Under the pieces are notes generated by a model. It was not told the DNA's origin and did not search any database. It worked only from the letters and a program-made list of their open reading frames with translations. Of a stretch of 64,000 nucleotides of DNA, positions 25,493-34,771 are shown one piece after another (the stretch's first letter is position 1; each line of letters opens with the position of its first letter). This stretch comes from CAZCGA01 sp964498075 (GTDB lineage: Bacteria; Desulfobacterota; Binatia; HRBIN30). The translations under genes were made by a program, and so were the position numbers. Location of the stretch: positions 3,997-67,996 of the forward strand of contig CAZCGA010000021.1 in assembly GCA_964498075.1 (NCBI GenBank), given 5' to 3'.

Positions 25493-27046
25493 CTATAGCG
25501 GCGGTGCGGGGGCACAGGAAAAGGCAAACGTACGGGCGCGCACCGACAGTTGCCCGGGTGGCGACCCCGCGTCGCAGCGCACCAGCCAATGGTCGCGCAT
25601 CGGCGCGAAGCTGGTTACGGTGTACGCCGTTGACGGGGTGAACTGCATGGCTTCCATCTGGTTGAGCGAAGGCTCGTCGAGCATCGACCACGTCGGTACG
25701 ACTTCGATGTAGCGCGGCGGATGCGCCTCGAGGAACGCTTGCGCGTCGCTGCCGAGCATCTGCGCGTTGTTGAGACCGATGAGGTCCACGACAAACGCCG
25801 CACCGAAGTAGCGGACGGCACCGGCATCAATGGCCCACACCACGTCGGTCGGCGCCGCCGTGGCCAGGAAGCGTCCCATGGCGACCTGCACGTCATCAAT
25901 GTTGCGCGCATCGTTCGACAGGCTCCGATAGCGCGGCGGCGCCGCGATGATCAGGCTCGCCGCCGGGATCGCCAGCAGCGCCGCTCGCCCGACGGCGGTC
26001 GACCACGGCGAGAGCCAGCGGATCACCTCGTTTGCGAGCCGTGGCAGCGGCGCCACGATCAATGGCAAGGCCGGCAGAACGTAGCGTTGATGGTAGAAGG
26101 CGTCCGGGTCGACCGGCGCGATCAAGGCGAACGAAACGGCGCAGAAGAGCAGCCCGTTGAGGAACGACGCCGCAGCAGCGCTGCGGCCCGTGGCGGCGCG
26201 CTCCGACCACAGCACGACGCCCGCAACGCCTGCGAGCACCACCAGCAGCACGGACGAGTCGGCGATCGGAATGCGCTTCAACAGCTCGCTGAACCCCATC
26301 CACTGAGCGTTCAACACGCCGATTCCCGCCCCGACCTTCGCATAAAACGTCGCCGGCAGCGGGCGCCCGGAGATCGACAGGTTGCGCAGAGCGAGCAACC
26401 CGAAGGACGCGGCGTTGCCCGCGAACGCCGCCGCCAAAGCGGTTACGAGCCTGCCGCGCGCCCGTCGCAGGTGCAGCGCCACGGGCAGACCCCAGCACAG
26501 TACGGCCAGCTCCGGACGCGCCAGCGGCGCAGCGGCGCACAGGAATGCGTAGGGCACGAAGCCGCCACGGCGCGCCGCGTACACGAGAGCTGCCGCCGCG
26601 AGTGTCGCCAGCGGGATTTCCATGCCGCTGACGCTGGCACTTACCAAGCTCGGATGAAACGCCACGAGCGCCGCACCCGTGAACCGCATCCCCGTGTCCG
26701 GCTGGTCCTCATCGAAGGCGTGGAAGATCAGCAGCGCCGAGCACAGGTGCAACCCAAACCCGAGCAGCTTGCTCAGCACCACGATGGCGCGCGGTCGCAC
26801 CGCGAGCAGATGCGGCAGCGCCAGGATCACCGACCACAGCGGCGACGTCGCGCCGGTCGCCGGGATGCCGGGGTTGTAGGCCAAGCGTCCCGACCCCGCC
26901 AGCGCGCGCCCGTACATAGCGTGGATCCATGCATCATCGAGCGGGAAGCCTTGCAGGGTCAGATAGTCGGGGGCCACGACCAACAACGTCCCCAACCCGG
27001 CAAGTGCCGCCAACGCGATGAGCAGGTGGGGCGAGCGTGCACTCAT
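25493..27046 (-). CDS. GT-C-like polytopic membrane protein
   Basis: 517 residues from the ATG at 27046, overlapping the preceding gene's stop by four bases; a longer open frame upstream is antisense-free but out of register with that gene and spurious. The N-terminus has one helix, then FPLDDAWIHAMYGRALAGSG and ATSPLWS, which correspond to the DD and 'TSPLW' motifs of lipid-linked glycosyltransferases. About nine further helices and a soluble tail follow. With its partner it forms a two-gene unit probably acting in surface polysaccharide or glycolipid synthesis. Confidence 0.72.
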   Translation of the reverse strand: MSARSPHLLIALAALAGLGTLLVVAPDYLTLQGFPLDDAWIHAMYGRALAGSGRLAYNPGIPATGATSPLWSVILALPHLLAVRPRAIVVLSKLLGFGLHLCSALLIFHAFDEDQPDTGMRFTGAALVAFHPSLVSASVSGMEIPLATLAAAALVYAARRGGFVPYAFLCAAAPLARPELAVLCWGLPVALHLRRARGRLVTALAAAFAGNAASFGLLALRNLSISGRPLPATFYAKVGAGIGVLNAQWMGFSELLKRIPIADSSVLLVVLAGVAGVVLWSERAATGRSAAAASFLNGLLFCAVSFALIAPVDPDAFYHQRYVLPALPLIVAPLPRLANEVIRWLSPWSTAVGRAALLAIPAASLIIAAPPRYRSLSNDARNIDDVQVAMGRFLATAAPTDVVWAIDAGAVRYFGAAFVVDLIGLNNAQMLGSDAQAFLEAHPPRYIEVVPTWSMLDEPSLNQMEAMQFTPSTAYTVTSFAPMRDHWLVRCDAGSPPGQLSVRARTFAFSCAPAPPL

Positions 27047-28521
27047 GGAACCGGTTGGGTCACCCGGTAGAGCCGCCAGCGCCCCTTGCTGGTTGCCGGT
27101 GTGATCTCCGATTTCGCCGAGAAGACCGCATGGGTGTCCGGGCGCGCGTTGATGATGGCGTAGTCGAAATAGGCGAAGTCGGCCGGTTGCACCCGCTCGG
27201 CAAACCATTCCAGCGTGTTCGTCCACGGCTGCTTGTGCCGCTCTTTGAAGACGACCAGGCTGGGTGCGAACTGTGCGAACGAGAAGTTCAACTGCCCGCC
27301 TTTGAGCACCTGTGCGTACGCGAACGCCTGCATGAACGGCCGCCCTTTGATGACCGCGCTGTCCTTCACGAAGTCGAGACCGAGGACACGCGACGTGGCC
27401 GGAAGCGTCTCGAGCGCCTCGCGTAGGCCAGACATTTCGACTCGCTCGAACCGCATCCACGCGAGCGCCGTTGAGAGACAAAAGACAGCAACGACAGCCA
27501 GCGACACGACGCGCTGCAGCGCAACGTCGAAGACCGGGGCGGGGACCGCGAGGACGAGCAGGATCATACCCGGCGGCACCCAGCGGGCAGCAAACTGAAT
27601 CGTGTTCATATGCTGGTCGGGCAGGAAGAGCGCCGAAACGAGAAACAGCGCCGCGGCGAACAGCAGCTCGGCGTCGACGTCGTTCCGCGCCGCCGCCCGG
27701 TGCTGCCACAACGCAACCAGCACCCAGGCCGTCAGCGCACCGGCGACGGCATATTCGGTGGGACCGTACAGGCCGCCGAACGCGGCGTCGACCAGCCACG
27801 AAAACGACACGCGACCGGTGGGGGTGTCGGCCCACACGGTTGATGAAACGAAACCCGCCGCCGACAGCTGCGGATACCAGACGGCTGCCGCCACCAGGAC
27901 CGGGACCACGCTCGCAAGGCGCATGAGCGCCACCCGACGCACCACGGGAAACCGTACGCTGCTCACCAGCAGCCACAACATCCCCGCACCGAACCACAGC
28001 GCGTGACTCATGTAGAGGAGGAGCGCTGCGCCCGAGAGCATGACGACGTCGACCGGGCGCAACGGCGCCGCGCGCGTCCGCGCCGTCACCAGCAGCCACA
28101 GCACGAATGCCGGCCAACCGACGGCAAAGCTGAAGAAGCCCCAGTACACGGCGCTGTTGAAGAACAGCAGCGACGCGAGCACGGCGGCGGCCGCCGGCCG
28201 GCGGCGCTTGGCGGCGAGCCCGTGGACCGCCACGGTCCACAGCAACCCAACCACCAGCGTTGCCATGCGGCCCGCACCCTCGGGCCCGAAGAGCGCCCAG
28301 CCGAGGCCCAGCAGCGCGTAGGATACGCTGTACGGCGTGAACCACTGAATCCGGTACGCGCTGCCCGGGTTGTTCAGCGCGTCGAGGAACAGCCGGATCT
28401 GCGCCGTCTGCTGCGGTAAGTCGGTGATCGGCGGGACCTGCACCACCAGAAACGGGATCGCCACACAGATGCAGCACACCAGCGCCATGACGGCGCGCAC
28501 GGTGCGCTCACGGTCCGGCAT
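27043..28521 (-). CDS. Polytopic membrane protein, possible glycosyltransferase
   Basis: 492 residues with ten to eleven predicted helices. The first loop (PPITDLPQQTAQIRLFLDAL) has an Asp where GT-C enzymes keep a catalytic acidic residue, but no family-defining motif is seen. The C-terminal ~100 residues (from RVLGLDFVKDS) look soluble and resemble the periplasmic tail of the neighbour. Translationally coupled (ATGA) to the next gene. Function not recognised. Confidence 0.6.
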   Translation of the reverse strand: MPDRERTVRAVMALVCCICVAIPFLVVQVPPITDLPQQTAQIRLFLDALNNPGSAYRIQWFTPYSVSYALLGLGWALFGPEGAGRMATLVVGLLWTVAVHGLAAKRRRPAAAAVLASLLFFNSAVYWGFFSFAVGWPAFVLWLLVTARTRAAPLRPVDVVMLSGAALLLYMSHALWFGAGMLWLLVSSVRFPVVRRVALMRLASVVPVLVAAAVWYPQLSAAGFVSSTVWADTPTGRVSFSWLVDAAFGGLYGPTEYAVAGALTAWVLVALWQHRAAARNDVDAELLFAAALFLVSALFLPDQHMNTIQFAARWVPPGMILLVLAVPAPVFDVALQRVVSLAVVAVFCLSTALAWMRFERVEMSGLREALETLPATSRVLGLDFVKDSAVIKGRPFMQAFAYAQVLKGGQLNFSFAQFAPSLVVFKERHKQPWTNTLEWFAERVQPADFAYFDYAIINARPDTHAVFSAKSEITPATSKGRWRLYRVTQPVP

Positions 28522-28709
28522 CGAATCTCACAGTCCCTTCATGGAAGCGTCCCTCGCCTCTGGCACAAACCGCCGGGCATAGCCAGCGAGACCGTCTTGC
28601 ACGGCGCCTGCAGTGAGATTAGCTTCGCCGCATCGGATGTCGTACAGGCGGCATCAGAGTGGAATGGGGGCACTTGCAATGCCCGGCGATGGAGACGGAG
28701 CGCACGGCC

Positions 28710-29129
28710 ATGGAAAGCAAGGTGATCAAGTCTGAGGACGAATGGCGCCAACTGCTCACGCCCGAGCAGTACGCCGTCTGCCGGAAGAAAGGAACGGAGC
28801 GCGCGTTCACCGGCGAGCACTGGGACAACCACGTGCCCGGCGTTTACCGCTGCGTCGCCTGCGGCACCCCGGTGTTCGGTTCCGAGACCAAGTTCGACTC
28901 CGGCACCGGCTGGCCGAGTTTCTGGGCGCCGATCGATCCGGCAAACATCGGCACGGAAGAAGACCCCGGCCTCTTCATGCGGCGGACGGAGGTCCACTGC
29001 GCCGCGTGCCACGCCCATTTGGGGCACGTCTTCAACGACGGCCCCGCACCGACGGGCCAGCGCTACTGCCTGAACTCAGTTTCCCTCGACTTCGTCCCGA
29101 AGGGAGGGGACGACAAGTCGGGCGCGTGA
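28710..29129 (+). CDS. msrB: Peptide-methionine (R)-S-oxide reductase MsrB
   Basis: 139 residues from the ATG at 28710, which has GGAG nine bases upstream; ATG at 28689 is an alternative. Zinc ligands are Cys48, Cys51, Cys97 and Cys100. The catalytic Cys120 lies in RYCLNSVSLDF and the substrate pocket is marked by FDSGTGWPSFW and HLGHVFNDGP. It reduces methionine-R-sulfoxide in proteins using thioredoxin. No signal peptide, so cytoplasmic. Overlaps the acetyltransferase gene by one base. Confidence 0.96.
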   Translation: MESKVIKSEDEWRQLLTPEQYAVCRKKGTERAFTGEHWDNHVPGVYRCVACGTPVFGSETKFDSGTGWPSFWAPIDPANIGTEEDPGLFMRRTEVHCAACHAHLGHVFNDGPAPTGQRYCLNSVSLDFVPKGGDDKSGA

Positions 29130-29647
29130 TGCGGAACTCGGTGATTCACCACAGCATGATCATTCGCGACGCCGGCGAGATCGACCTCCCCGCGATCGTC
29201 GAGATCTACAACTCCACCATCCCCGACCGCATGGCGACGGCGGACACCGAACCGGTGTCCGTCGACAGCCGCATCCCCTGGTTCCGCGAGCACACGCCAG
29301 CCAGCCGCCCGCTGCTGGTGATGGAGAGCGACGGAACCGTCGCCGGTTGGTTCAGCTTCCAATCGTTCTACGGGCGGCCGGCGTATCACGCCACCGCCGA
29401 GGTCAGCATCTACGTTACCGCGGCGGACCGTCGCCGCGGTGCGGCTCGGCAGCTCCTCGCCGAGGGCATCCGGCGCAGCCCGGCGCTCGGGCTGTCGACG
29501 CTCGTCGGCTACATCTTCGGACACAACCAGCCCAGCCTGCGGCTCTTCGAGAGCTTCGGATTTCAGCGCTGGGGCTTGCTGCCGCGCATTGCTGAGCTGG
29601 ACGGAGTCGAGCGTGACCTGGTCATCGTGGGATTGCGGATTGACTGA
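29129..29647 (+). CDS. GNAT acetyltransferase, phosphinothricin-acetyltransferase-like
   Basis: 172 residues from the ATG at 29129 that overlaps the msrB stop; ATG at 29156 (MIIRDAGEIDLPAI) is also plausible. The sequence follows the phosphinothricin/methionine-sulfone N-acetyltransferase branch of GNAT: IVEIYNSTI, a WF...RP region, AEVSIYV and the acetyl-CoA loop (DRRRGAARQLL, in the R/Q-x-x-G-x-G/A position). Substrates in this branch include L-methionine sulfone and sulfoximine, which fits the neighbouring MsrB, but that link is inference. Confidence 0.85.
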   Translation: MRNSVIHHSMIIRDAGEIDLPAIVEIYNSTIPDRMATADTEPVSVDSRIPWFREHTPASRPLLVMESDGTVAGWFSFQSFYGRPAYHATAEVSIYVTAADRRRGAARQLLAEGIRRSPALGLSTLVGYIFGHNQPSLRLFESFGFQRWGLLPRIAELDGVERDLVIVGLRID

Positions 29648-29694
29648 CCGCTCGGGATGCGAGACTGTGCGCACTGACAAACAAGGGAGTTGCG

Positions 29695-31800
29695 ATGCCC
29701 GAGGTGCGGACCTTCTGTCGCGTCTGTGAGCCCGCGTGTGGGCTCGTCGCCCACGTCGAGGATGGCCGGCTGGTCAAGCTGACGCCGGACAAGGAACATC
29801 CGATCTCGCACGGCTGGGCGTGCAACAAGGGATTGGCGACGTTCGATATCCATCACGACCCCGACCGCCTGTCCTACCCACTGCGGCGCACCGCCGACGG
29901 ACGTTTCGAGCGGCTCGCGTGGGATCAGGCGATCGCCGAGATCGCCGCGCGCATGCGCGCGATCCGCGCCGCCCGCGGCGAGTGGGCAACCGCCGCCTAC
30001 ATCGGCAACCCGACGGCCTTCAACGCACTCATCGGTAACGGCCTCACCCCGTTCATCGCCGGGCTCGGGACACGACAAATCTACAGCGCCGGCTCGCAGG
30101 ACTGCTCGAACAAGTTCGCCGGTGGCGAGTGCGTCTACGGCTCGAGCACCGTACATCCGCTCCCCGACTTCGACCACACGAGCTATCTGCTGATCCTCGG
30201 CTCCAACCCCGGCGTGTCGCACATGAGCTTCATCTCCATCGCCGACCCGATCAACGTGCTGCGCGCAGCGCAGCGGCGCGGCGCGAAGATCCGCTTCGTC
30301 AATCCGCGACGCATCGAGTCGGTGAAGTCGGGGGTCGGTGAGCTGATCCAGATCCGGCCGGACACCGACGTGTATTTCCTCGCGGCGCTGCTGCACGAGC
30401 TCGATCGGATCGGCGCGTTCCAGCCGGCAGTGATCGCGGCGCACGGCAAGAACATCGACGGGCTGCGCGTCTTCATCGCCGAGTATGCGCCGGAGCGCGT
30501 CGCGCCGGTCACCGGCGTGCCCGCGGCGACGATTCAGGAAGTGGCGCAAGACTGGGCGGCCGCCGCCGGCGCGTCGGTCACCATGTCGACCGGCGTCAAT
30601 CAAGGCCGGCACGGCACGCTGGCGTACTGGCTGGTGCAGATGCTGTCGTTCGTCACCGGCAATCTCGACAAGCGTGGCGGCAACCTCGAGTCGGTGGGCT
30701 ACTACCCGACGGCGTCGCGGTCGGGGCGCAGCGATCCGGCGCGCGCCTTCTTCGACAGCCGCTTCGGCCGCATCCGTCACGTGCGCGGCTCGCTGCCGGG
30801 CAACCTGCTGGCCGACGAGATCCTCACGCCGGGTCCGGGGCAAGTGCGCGCGCTGTTCGTCGTCGCCGGTAACCCGCTGCTGTCGATGACCGACGAGCTG
30901 CGCTTGCGTCAGGCGTTCGCGTCGTTGGACCTGCTGGTGTGCATCGACATCTACCGCACGGCGACGGCGCAGCTGGCGCACTACGTCTTGCCCGCCACGG
31001 ATCAGTTCGAGCGCGCCGACGTCACCTATGCCGGCCTCGGCCTGCAGCATCGGCCGCACGTGCAGTACACGGACGCGGTGGTCGCGCCGCAGGGCGAGCG
31101 TCGTGAGGAATGGTGGATCTTCGCGCGGCTGTGCCAGGCGCTGGGCTTCAAAGGCCCGCTCGACGAGGGTGATGCGCCGCACGTCTTCGCGCGCCTCGAG
31201 CGCATGCTCGAGAAGGGCGGCATGTCTCTGGCGCAGCTCAAGGCCGCGCGCGGCGGCGTCGTGCTTCCACCGCTGGAGCCCGGCCGCTTCTTCACCGACC
31301 ACGTGCACACGCCCGACGGCCGCATCGACTGTTGCCCGGCGCTCTTCGCGGCGGCGATGCGTGTGGCCGCAGAGCAATTCCGCGAGCTCGAAGCCGAGCC
31401 ACCCGGCCGCTTGCGCTTGATCACCAAGCGCGACCGTTTCATGCACAACTCGTGGTTCCACAACATCGACAAGCTGAAGCACGGGGAGCGAGAGCGCAAT
31501 CACCTCTTCATGCATCCGGACGACGCAACGCGTTTGGGGCTCGCCGACGGCGCCGTCGTGCGCGTGCGCGCCGCAGGCGGCGCCGTCGAGCTACCCGTGA
31601 AACACGATCCCGATCTCATGCCCGGCGTCGTCGCGGCGACGCACGGCTGGGGCCACGCCGACGCCGACGGCATGCACGTCGCGCAACAGCGTCCGGGCAC
31701 CAACGTCAACCGCTTGCTGCGTAGCGGTCCGGGCAGCTTCGAGCCGCTCAGCAACATGGCGCACATGACCGGCGTGCCCGTGGAAGTGGAAGCGGTGTAG
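29695..31800 (+). CDS. Molybdopterin-dependent oxidoreductase with N-terminal [4Fe-4S]
   Basis: 701 residues, the size of soluble single-subunit members of the DMSO-reductase superfamily. Cys8, Cys11, Cys15 and Cys43 (CRVCEPACG, WACNKG) form the [4Fe-4S] site. The guanine-dinucleotide-cofactor regions are LILGSNPGVSHM, FVVAGNPLLSMTDE and the C-terminal NHLFMHPDDATRLG and ATHGWGHADADG. Cys in AGSQDCSNK is a candidate Mo ligand. There is no Tat leader, so it is cytoplasmic. Neighbouring genes supply no partner subunit; formate dehydrogenase-like or another oxotransferase role is possible. No cofactor synthesis genes are nearby. Confidence 0.9.
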   Translation: MPEVRTFCRVCEPACGLVAHVEDGRLVKLTPDKEHPISHGWACNKGLATFDIHHDPDRLSYPLRRTADGRFERLAWDQAIAEIAARMRAIRAARGEWATAAYIGNPTAFNALIGNGLTPFIAGLGTRQIYSAGSQDCSNKFAGGECVYGSSTVHPLPDFDHTSYLLILGSNPGVSHMSFISIADPINVLRAAQRRGAKIRFVNPRRIESVKSGVGELIQIRPDTDVYFLAALLHELDRIGAFQPAVIAAHGKNIDGLRVFIAEYAPERVAPVTGVPAATIQEVAQDWAAAAGASVTMSTGVNQGRHGTLAYWLVQMLSFVTGNLDKRGGNLESVGYYPTASRSGRSDPARAFFDSRFGRIRHVRGSLPGNLLADEILTPGPGQVRALFVVAGNPLLSMTDELRLRQAFASLDLLVCIDIYRTATAQLAHYVLPATDQFERADVTYAGLGLQHRPHVQYTDAVVAPQGERREEWWIFARLCQALGFKGPLDEGDAPHVFARLERMLEKGGMSLAQLKAARGGVVLPPLEPGRFFTDHVHTPDGRIDCCPALFAAAMRVAAEQFRELEAEPPGRLRLITKRDRFMHNSWFHNIDKLKHGERERNHLFMHPDDATRLGLADGAVVRVRAAGGAVELPVKHDPDLMPGVVAATHGWGHADADGMHVAQQRPGTNVNRLLRSGPGSFEPLSNMAHMTGVPVEVEAV

Positions 31801-31856
31801 GGCAATTGGACGCTTTGCGACGCTGGTGACGGCCTACGTGCCGGAGGCCAAGGAAT

Positions 31857-31900
31857 GGGGACCAGTTCCCCATGCGGGCAGTTTATCCAGATGAACTGCC
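31857..31900. repeat. Two consecutive hairpins between oxidoreductase and CDF genes
   Basis: GGGGA-CCAGT-TCCCC (31857-31871) is followed after five bases by GGCAGTT-10 bases-AACTGCC (31877-31900). They lie 57 bases after the oxidoreductase stop and 59 bases before the CDF start. No T tract follows, so they are not a classic intrinsic terminator. They could be a dispersed palindromic repeat or a regulatory leader of the metal transporter. Confidence 0.5.
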
Positions 31901-31958
31901 CCGGCGACGCCTCATCGCGGCGTGCCGGCCGTTTGACTGAGCCGCACGAGGGGGCATC

Positions 31959-33011
31959 ATGGCGGCCATGGCAACCGCGGTAGCGTCGACGGCGCCGGAA
32001 GAGTTCGACATGCGCGCCGATTTGCGCATTCGGCTCGGCGCGGGTGTGGCGTCCTTGCTCATCGGCAGCGGGCTGCTGGCGGCCAAGTACGTCGCCTACC
32101 GGCTGACCGGATCGACCGCCGTCCTGTCGGACGCGCTGGAAAGTATCGTCAACGTCGTCGCCGCCATCTTCGCCATCGGCGGGTTGGTGTTCGCCGGCCG
32201 TCCCGCGGACCGCAACCATCCGTACGGGCACGGCAAGATCGAGTTCTTCTCCGCGGCCTTCGAGGGTGGACTGATCGCCTTCGCCGCCGTCATGATCGTC
32301 TACCAAGCGAGTGTGAGTCTGTTGCAAGGCGTCGAGGTGCGCCAGCTCGATCTCGGCTTGGCGATCATCGCCGGCGCTGGTTTCGTCAACCTCGCCCTCG
32401 GCGCCTTCCTCCTGCGCACTGGCCGGCGCTACGACTCGCTCACTCTGGTGGCCGACGGGAAACACGTGTTGTCCGATTTCTGGACGAGCTTGGGCGTGGT
32501 GATTGGGTTGGCGTTGGTGGGGTTGACCGGCGTGCTCTGGCTCGATCCGCTGGTCGCCGCACTGGTGGGCTGCAATCTGGCGTGGACCGGGCTGCGTCTG
32601 GTCCGCCACGCCGCCGGAGGCTTGCTCGACGAAGAGGACACCGAGCTGTTGCACAAGCTCCTCGGCGCGCTCAACGCCAGCATGGTGCCGGGCATCATCC
32701 GCATCCACAACCTGCGCGCCATCCGCTCGGGCCGCTTCAGCCACATCGACGCGCATCTCGTGCTGCCGGAGTTCTGGTCGGTGGATCAGGCGCACGAAGC
32801 GGCGGACGCGTTCGAGCGACAAGTGATCGCGGCGGGCAACATCGTCGGCGAGATCGTCTTCCACACCGATCCCTGCTGGCGCGCCTACTGCGTCCGCTGC
32901 GACATCGCCGACTGCCCGGTCCGCGTCGAGCCGTTCCGCGCGCGGCCCGCGCTCACCGTCGAAGAGGTGGTGCAACCGGACCTGCCGCCAGCGCGAGCGG
33001 CCTCAGCGTAA
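31959..33011 (+). CDS. Cation diffusion facilitator (CDF) metal transporter
   Basis: 350 residues, with GAGGGGGC upstream of the ATG at 31959. Six helices are visible. The helix-2 site reads SDALESIVN, where a typical Zn transporter has (H/D)xxxD; helix 5 has the standard HVLSD (His169, Asp173). HPYGHGKIEFF is the family loop. The cytoplasmic tail ends with an unusual cluster Cys306, Cys311, Cys314 and Cys319 (CWRAYCVRCDIADCP), a likely extra metal-binding site. It exports divalent metal by proton antiport; the altered helix-2 site leaves the metal uncertain (Zn, Mn or Fe). Confidence 0.92.
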   Translation: MAAMATAVASTAPEEFDMRADLRIRLGAGVASLLIGSGLLAAKYVAYRLTGSTAVLSDALESIVNVVAAIFAIGGLVFAGRPADRNHPYGHGKIEFFSAAFEGGLIAFAAVMIVYQASVSLLQGVEVRQLDLGLAIIAGAGFVNLALGAFLLRTGRRYDSLTLVADGKHVLSDFWTSLGVVIGLALVGLTGVLWLDPLVAALVGCNLAWTGLRLVRHAAGGLLDEEDTELLHKLLGALNASMVPGIIRIHNLRAIRSGRFSHIDAHLVLPEFWSVDQAHEAADAFERQVIAAGNIVGEIVFHTDPCWRAYCVRCDIADCPVRVEPFRARPALTVEEVVQPDLPPARAASA

Positions 33012-33045
33012 CGGGCGGGGGGTCGGTCCCTACCGGGGGCGGGGC

Positions 33046-33065
33046 GGAAGGGAAAAAGCCCTTCC
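33046..33065. terminator. Hairpin between convergent CDF and D-aminoacylase genes
   Basis: GGAAGGG at 33046-33052 pairs with CCCTTCC at 33059-33065 around an AAAAAG loop, in the 56-base gap between convergent stops. It is symmetrical enough to act in both directions, but no clear T run follows on either strand, so it is a weak terminator candidate. Confidence 0.4.
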
Positions 33066-33067
33066 CT

Positions 33068-34762
33068 TCACGCGCCGCGCAGCACCTGACCGCTGCGCGC
33101 TTCGACCTGCTTGCCGCCGTCGATCAACACGTCGCCGTTCACCAGCACGTACTCGACGCCGGTAGCGCGTTGGATGAGGCGGGAGGCGCCGCCCGGGAGG
33201 TCGGCGACCAGCTCGGTGCGCTGCAGGTCGATCGTGGCGGGATCGAAGAGCACGAGGTCGGCGGCGAAGCCCGGACGAATTTCACCGCGCTCCTTCAGGC
33301 CGTAGAGACGGGCCGGCGCACTGGTGATCAAGCGCACCGCCTCTTCCAGTGACAGCGCCTGCAGCTCACGCACCCAGTGGCCGAGCAGATAGCTGGTGAA
33401 GCCCTGATCCGACAACGTATCGACGTGCGCGCCGGCATCCGAGAGCGCCAGGATCCCGGCTGGGTGGCGGATGATCTTCGCCACCGCCGTCTCGTCGGTG
33501 TTCATGATCGGAATACCGAACTGGCAGGAGCAGTCGCTCTCCAGCGACAAGTCGAGCAGCGCGTCGATCGGATCGCCACGGCGTTCGCGGGCGATGTGCG
33601 ACATCGGCACATCGGTCCATTTCGCGTGCGCGGGAACCGGCGAGAGGCGCAGGAAGATCTGCTCCCACGACGGGCCCAGCGCGGCCACCCACCCGCCCGG
33701 GGGCGACATGGCGCGCAGCTCGTCGCGGAACGCAGCGCTCGCAAACAGCGCGCGGCGCTCGGCGGCGGGTTTCTGCACGATGGTCCTCCAGAATGGGTTG
33801 TTCTCGGTGGCGATGCTGCTGGCGCCGAGGCTGATGCGCAGCTCCAGTGGCCGGCAGCTCACCTGCGGCACCACCGCGACGCCACGCTGCTGCGCCGTGT
33901 GCGCCGCCTCGATCAGCCGTACCCAGCCGTCGGGATCGAACGGATTGTGCAGGAGCGGTGCCCAGGTCACCGGCCGCCCGCTCGCCGCCGCCACCTCAGC
34001 ATAAAATTCCTGGTCTTCCGCTTTCGAGTCGGTGGAACCGATGATATGCAGCGGCGCCACCTCCATGAGACCGCGGCCGAACTCGCGCAACACGGATGCC
34101 AGCGCGCGGATCTCTTCGCGCGGCGCGGCGCGACTCGGCACCGGCGTGCCGTCGCCGAAGAAGTGCGTCGGCGACTCGGACGTCGAGAAGCCGCAGGCGC
34201 CGGCGCGCATCGCCTCGCGGACGATGTCCTGCATGCGGGCCATCTCGTCTGCCGTCGCGGCGCGCTCCGCAGCGGCGGCGCCCATGACGTAGTAGCGGAT
34301 CGCGCTGTGGCCGATGAAGACGGCGACGTTGATGGCCGGACGCCAGCGCTCTACCGCATCGAGGTACTGCGGAAACGTCTCCCACTCCCAGTGAATTCCG
34401 GCGCGCAGCGCTTCCGTCGGCATGCCCTCGACGTAGAGCAGCATGCGCATCAGCAGCTCGCGGTCCGCCGGACGGCACGGCGCGATGCTGAAGCCGCAGT
34501 TGCCCATCACCACCGTGGTGACGCCGTGCCAGCACGACGGCGTCAACGCGCGGTCCCACGACACCTGGCAATCGTAGTGCGTGTGCAGGTCGATGAATCC
34601 CGGCGCGAGCACCAGACCCGTCGCGTCGATGGTTCGTGTGCCGCCATCGCTGACGCGTCCGATTTCGACGATCCGACCATCCTGCACCGCCACGTCCCCG
34701 CGCCGACGCGGCGCGCCCGTGCCGTCACAAATCTCAGCTCCACGAATGATCACGTCGTACAT
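33068..34762 (-). CDS. D-aminoacylase / N-acyl-D-amino-acid deacylase family amidohydrolase
   Basis: 564 residues. The amidohydrolase-3 layout is present: small beta domain at the N-terminus, then the metal motif His60-x-His62-x-Asp64 (DLHTHYD), the bridging Cys89 in MGNCGFS as in Alcaligenes D-aminoacylase, FIGHSAIRYYVMG, and SDAGAHVDTLSD near the C-terminus. These enzymes remove acyl groups from N-acyl-D-amino acids or act on hydantoin-like amides. GAGGGACA precedes the ATG. It starts nine bases after the lipoprotein esterase gene and is third in an operon with an amidase, suggesting breakdown of an acylated, possibly D-configured, amide. Confidence 0.9.
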   Translation of the reverse strand: MYDVIIRGAEICDGTGAPRRRGDVAVQDGRIVEIGRVSDGGTRTIDATGLVLAPGFIDLHTHYDCQVSWDRALTPSCWHGVTTVVMGNCGFSIAPCRPADRELLMRMLLYVEGMPTEALRAGIHWEWETFPQYLDAVERWRPAINVAVFIGHSAIRYYVMGAAAAERAATADEMARMQDIVREAMRAGACGFSTSESPTHFFGDGTPVPSRAAPREEIRALASVLREFGRGLMEVAPLHIIGSTDSKAEDQEFYAEVAAASGRPVTWAPLLHNPFDPDGWVRLIEAAHTAQQRGVAVVPQVSCRPLELRISLGASSIATENNPFWRTIVQKPAAERRALFASAAFRDELRAMSPPGGWVAALGPSWEQIFLRLSPVPAHAKWTDVPMSHIARERRGDPIDALLDLSLESDCSCQFGIPIMNTDETAVAKIIRHPAGILALSDAGAHVDTLSDQGFTSYLLGHWVRELQALSLEEAVRLITSAPARLYGLKERGEIRPGFAADLVLFDPATIDLQRTELVADLPGGASRLIQRATGVEYVLVNGDVLIDGGKQVEARSGQVLRGA

Positions 34763-34771
34763 GGGTGTCCC

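Noticed and set aside
27047..28477. Upstream extension of the GT-C-like frame ending at 25493
   Set aside because: Overlaps the real membrane-protein gene in another frame on the same strand; the ATGA overlap at 27043-27046 marks the true start.
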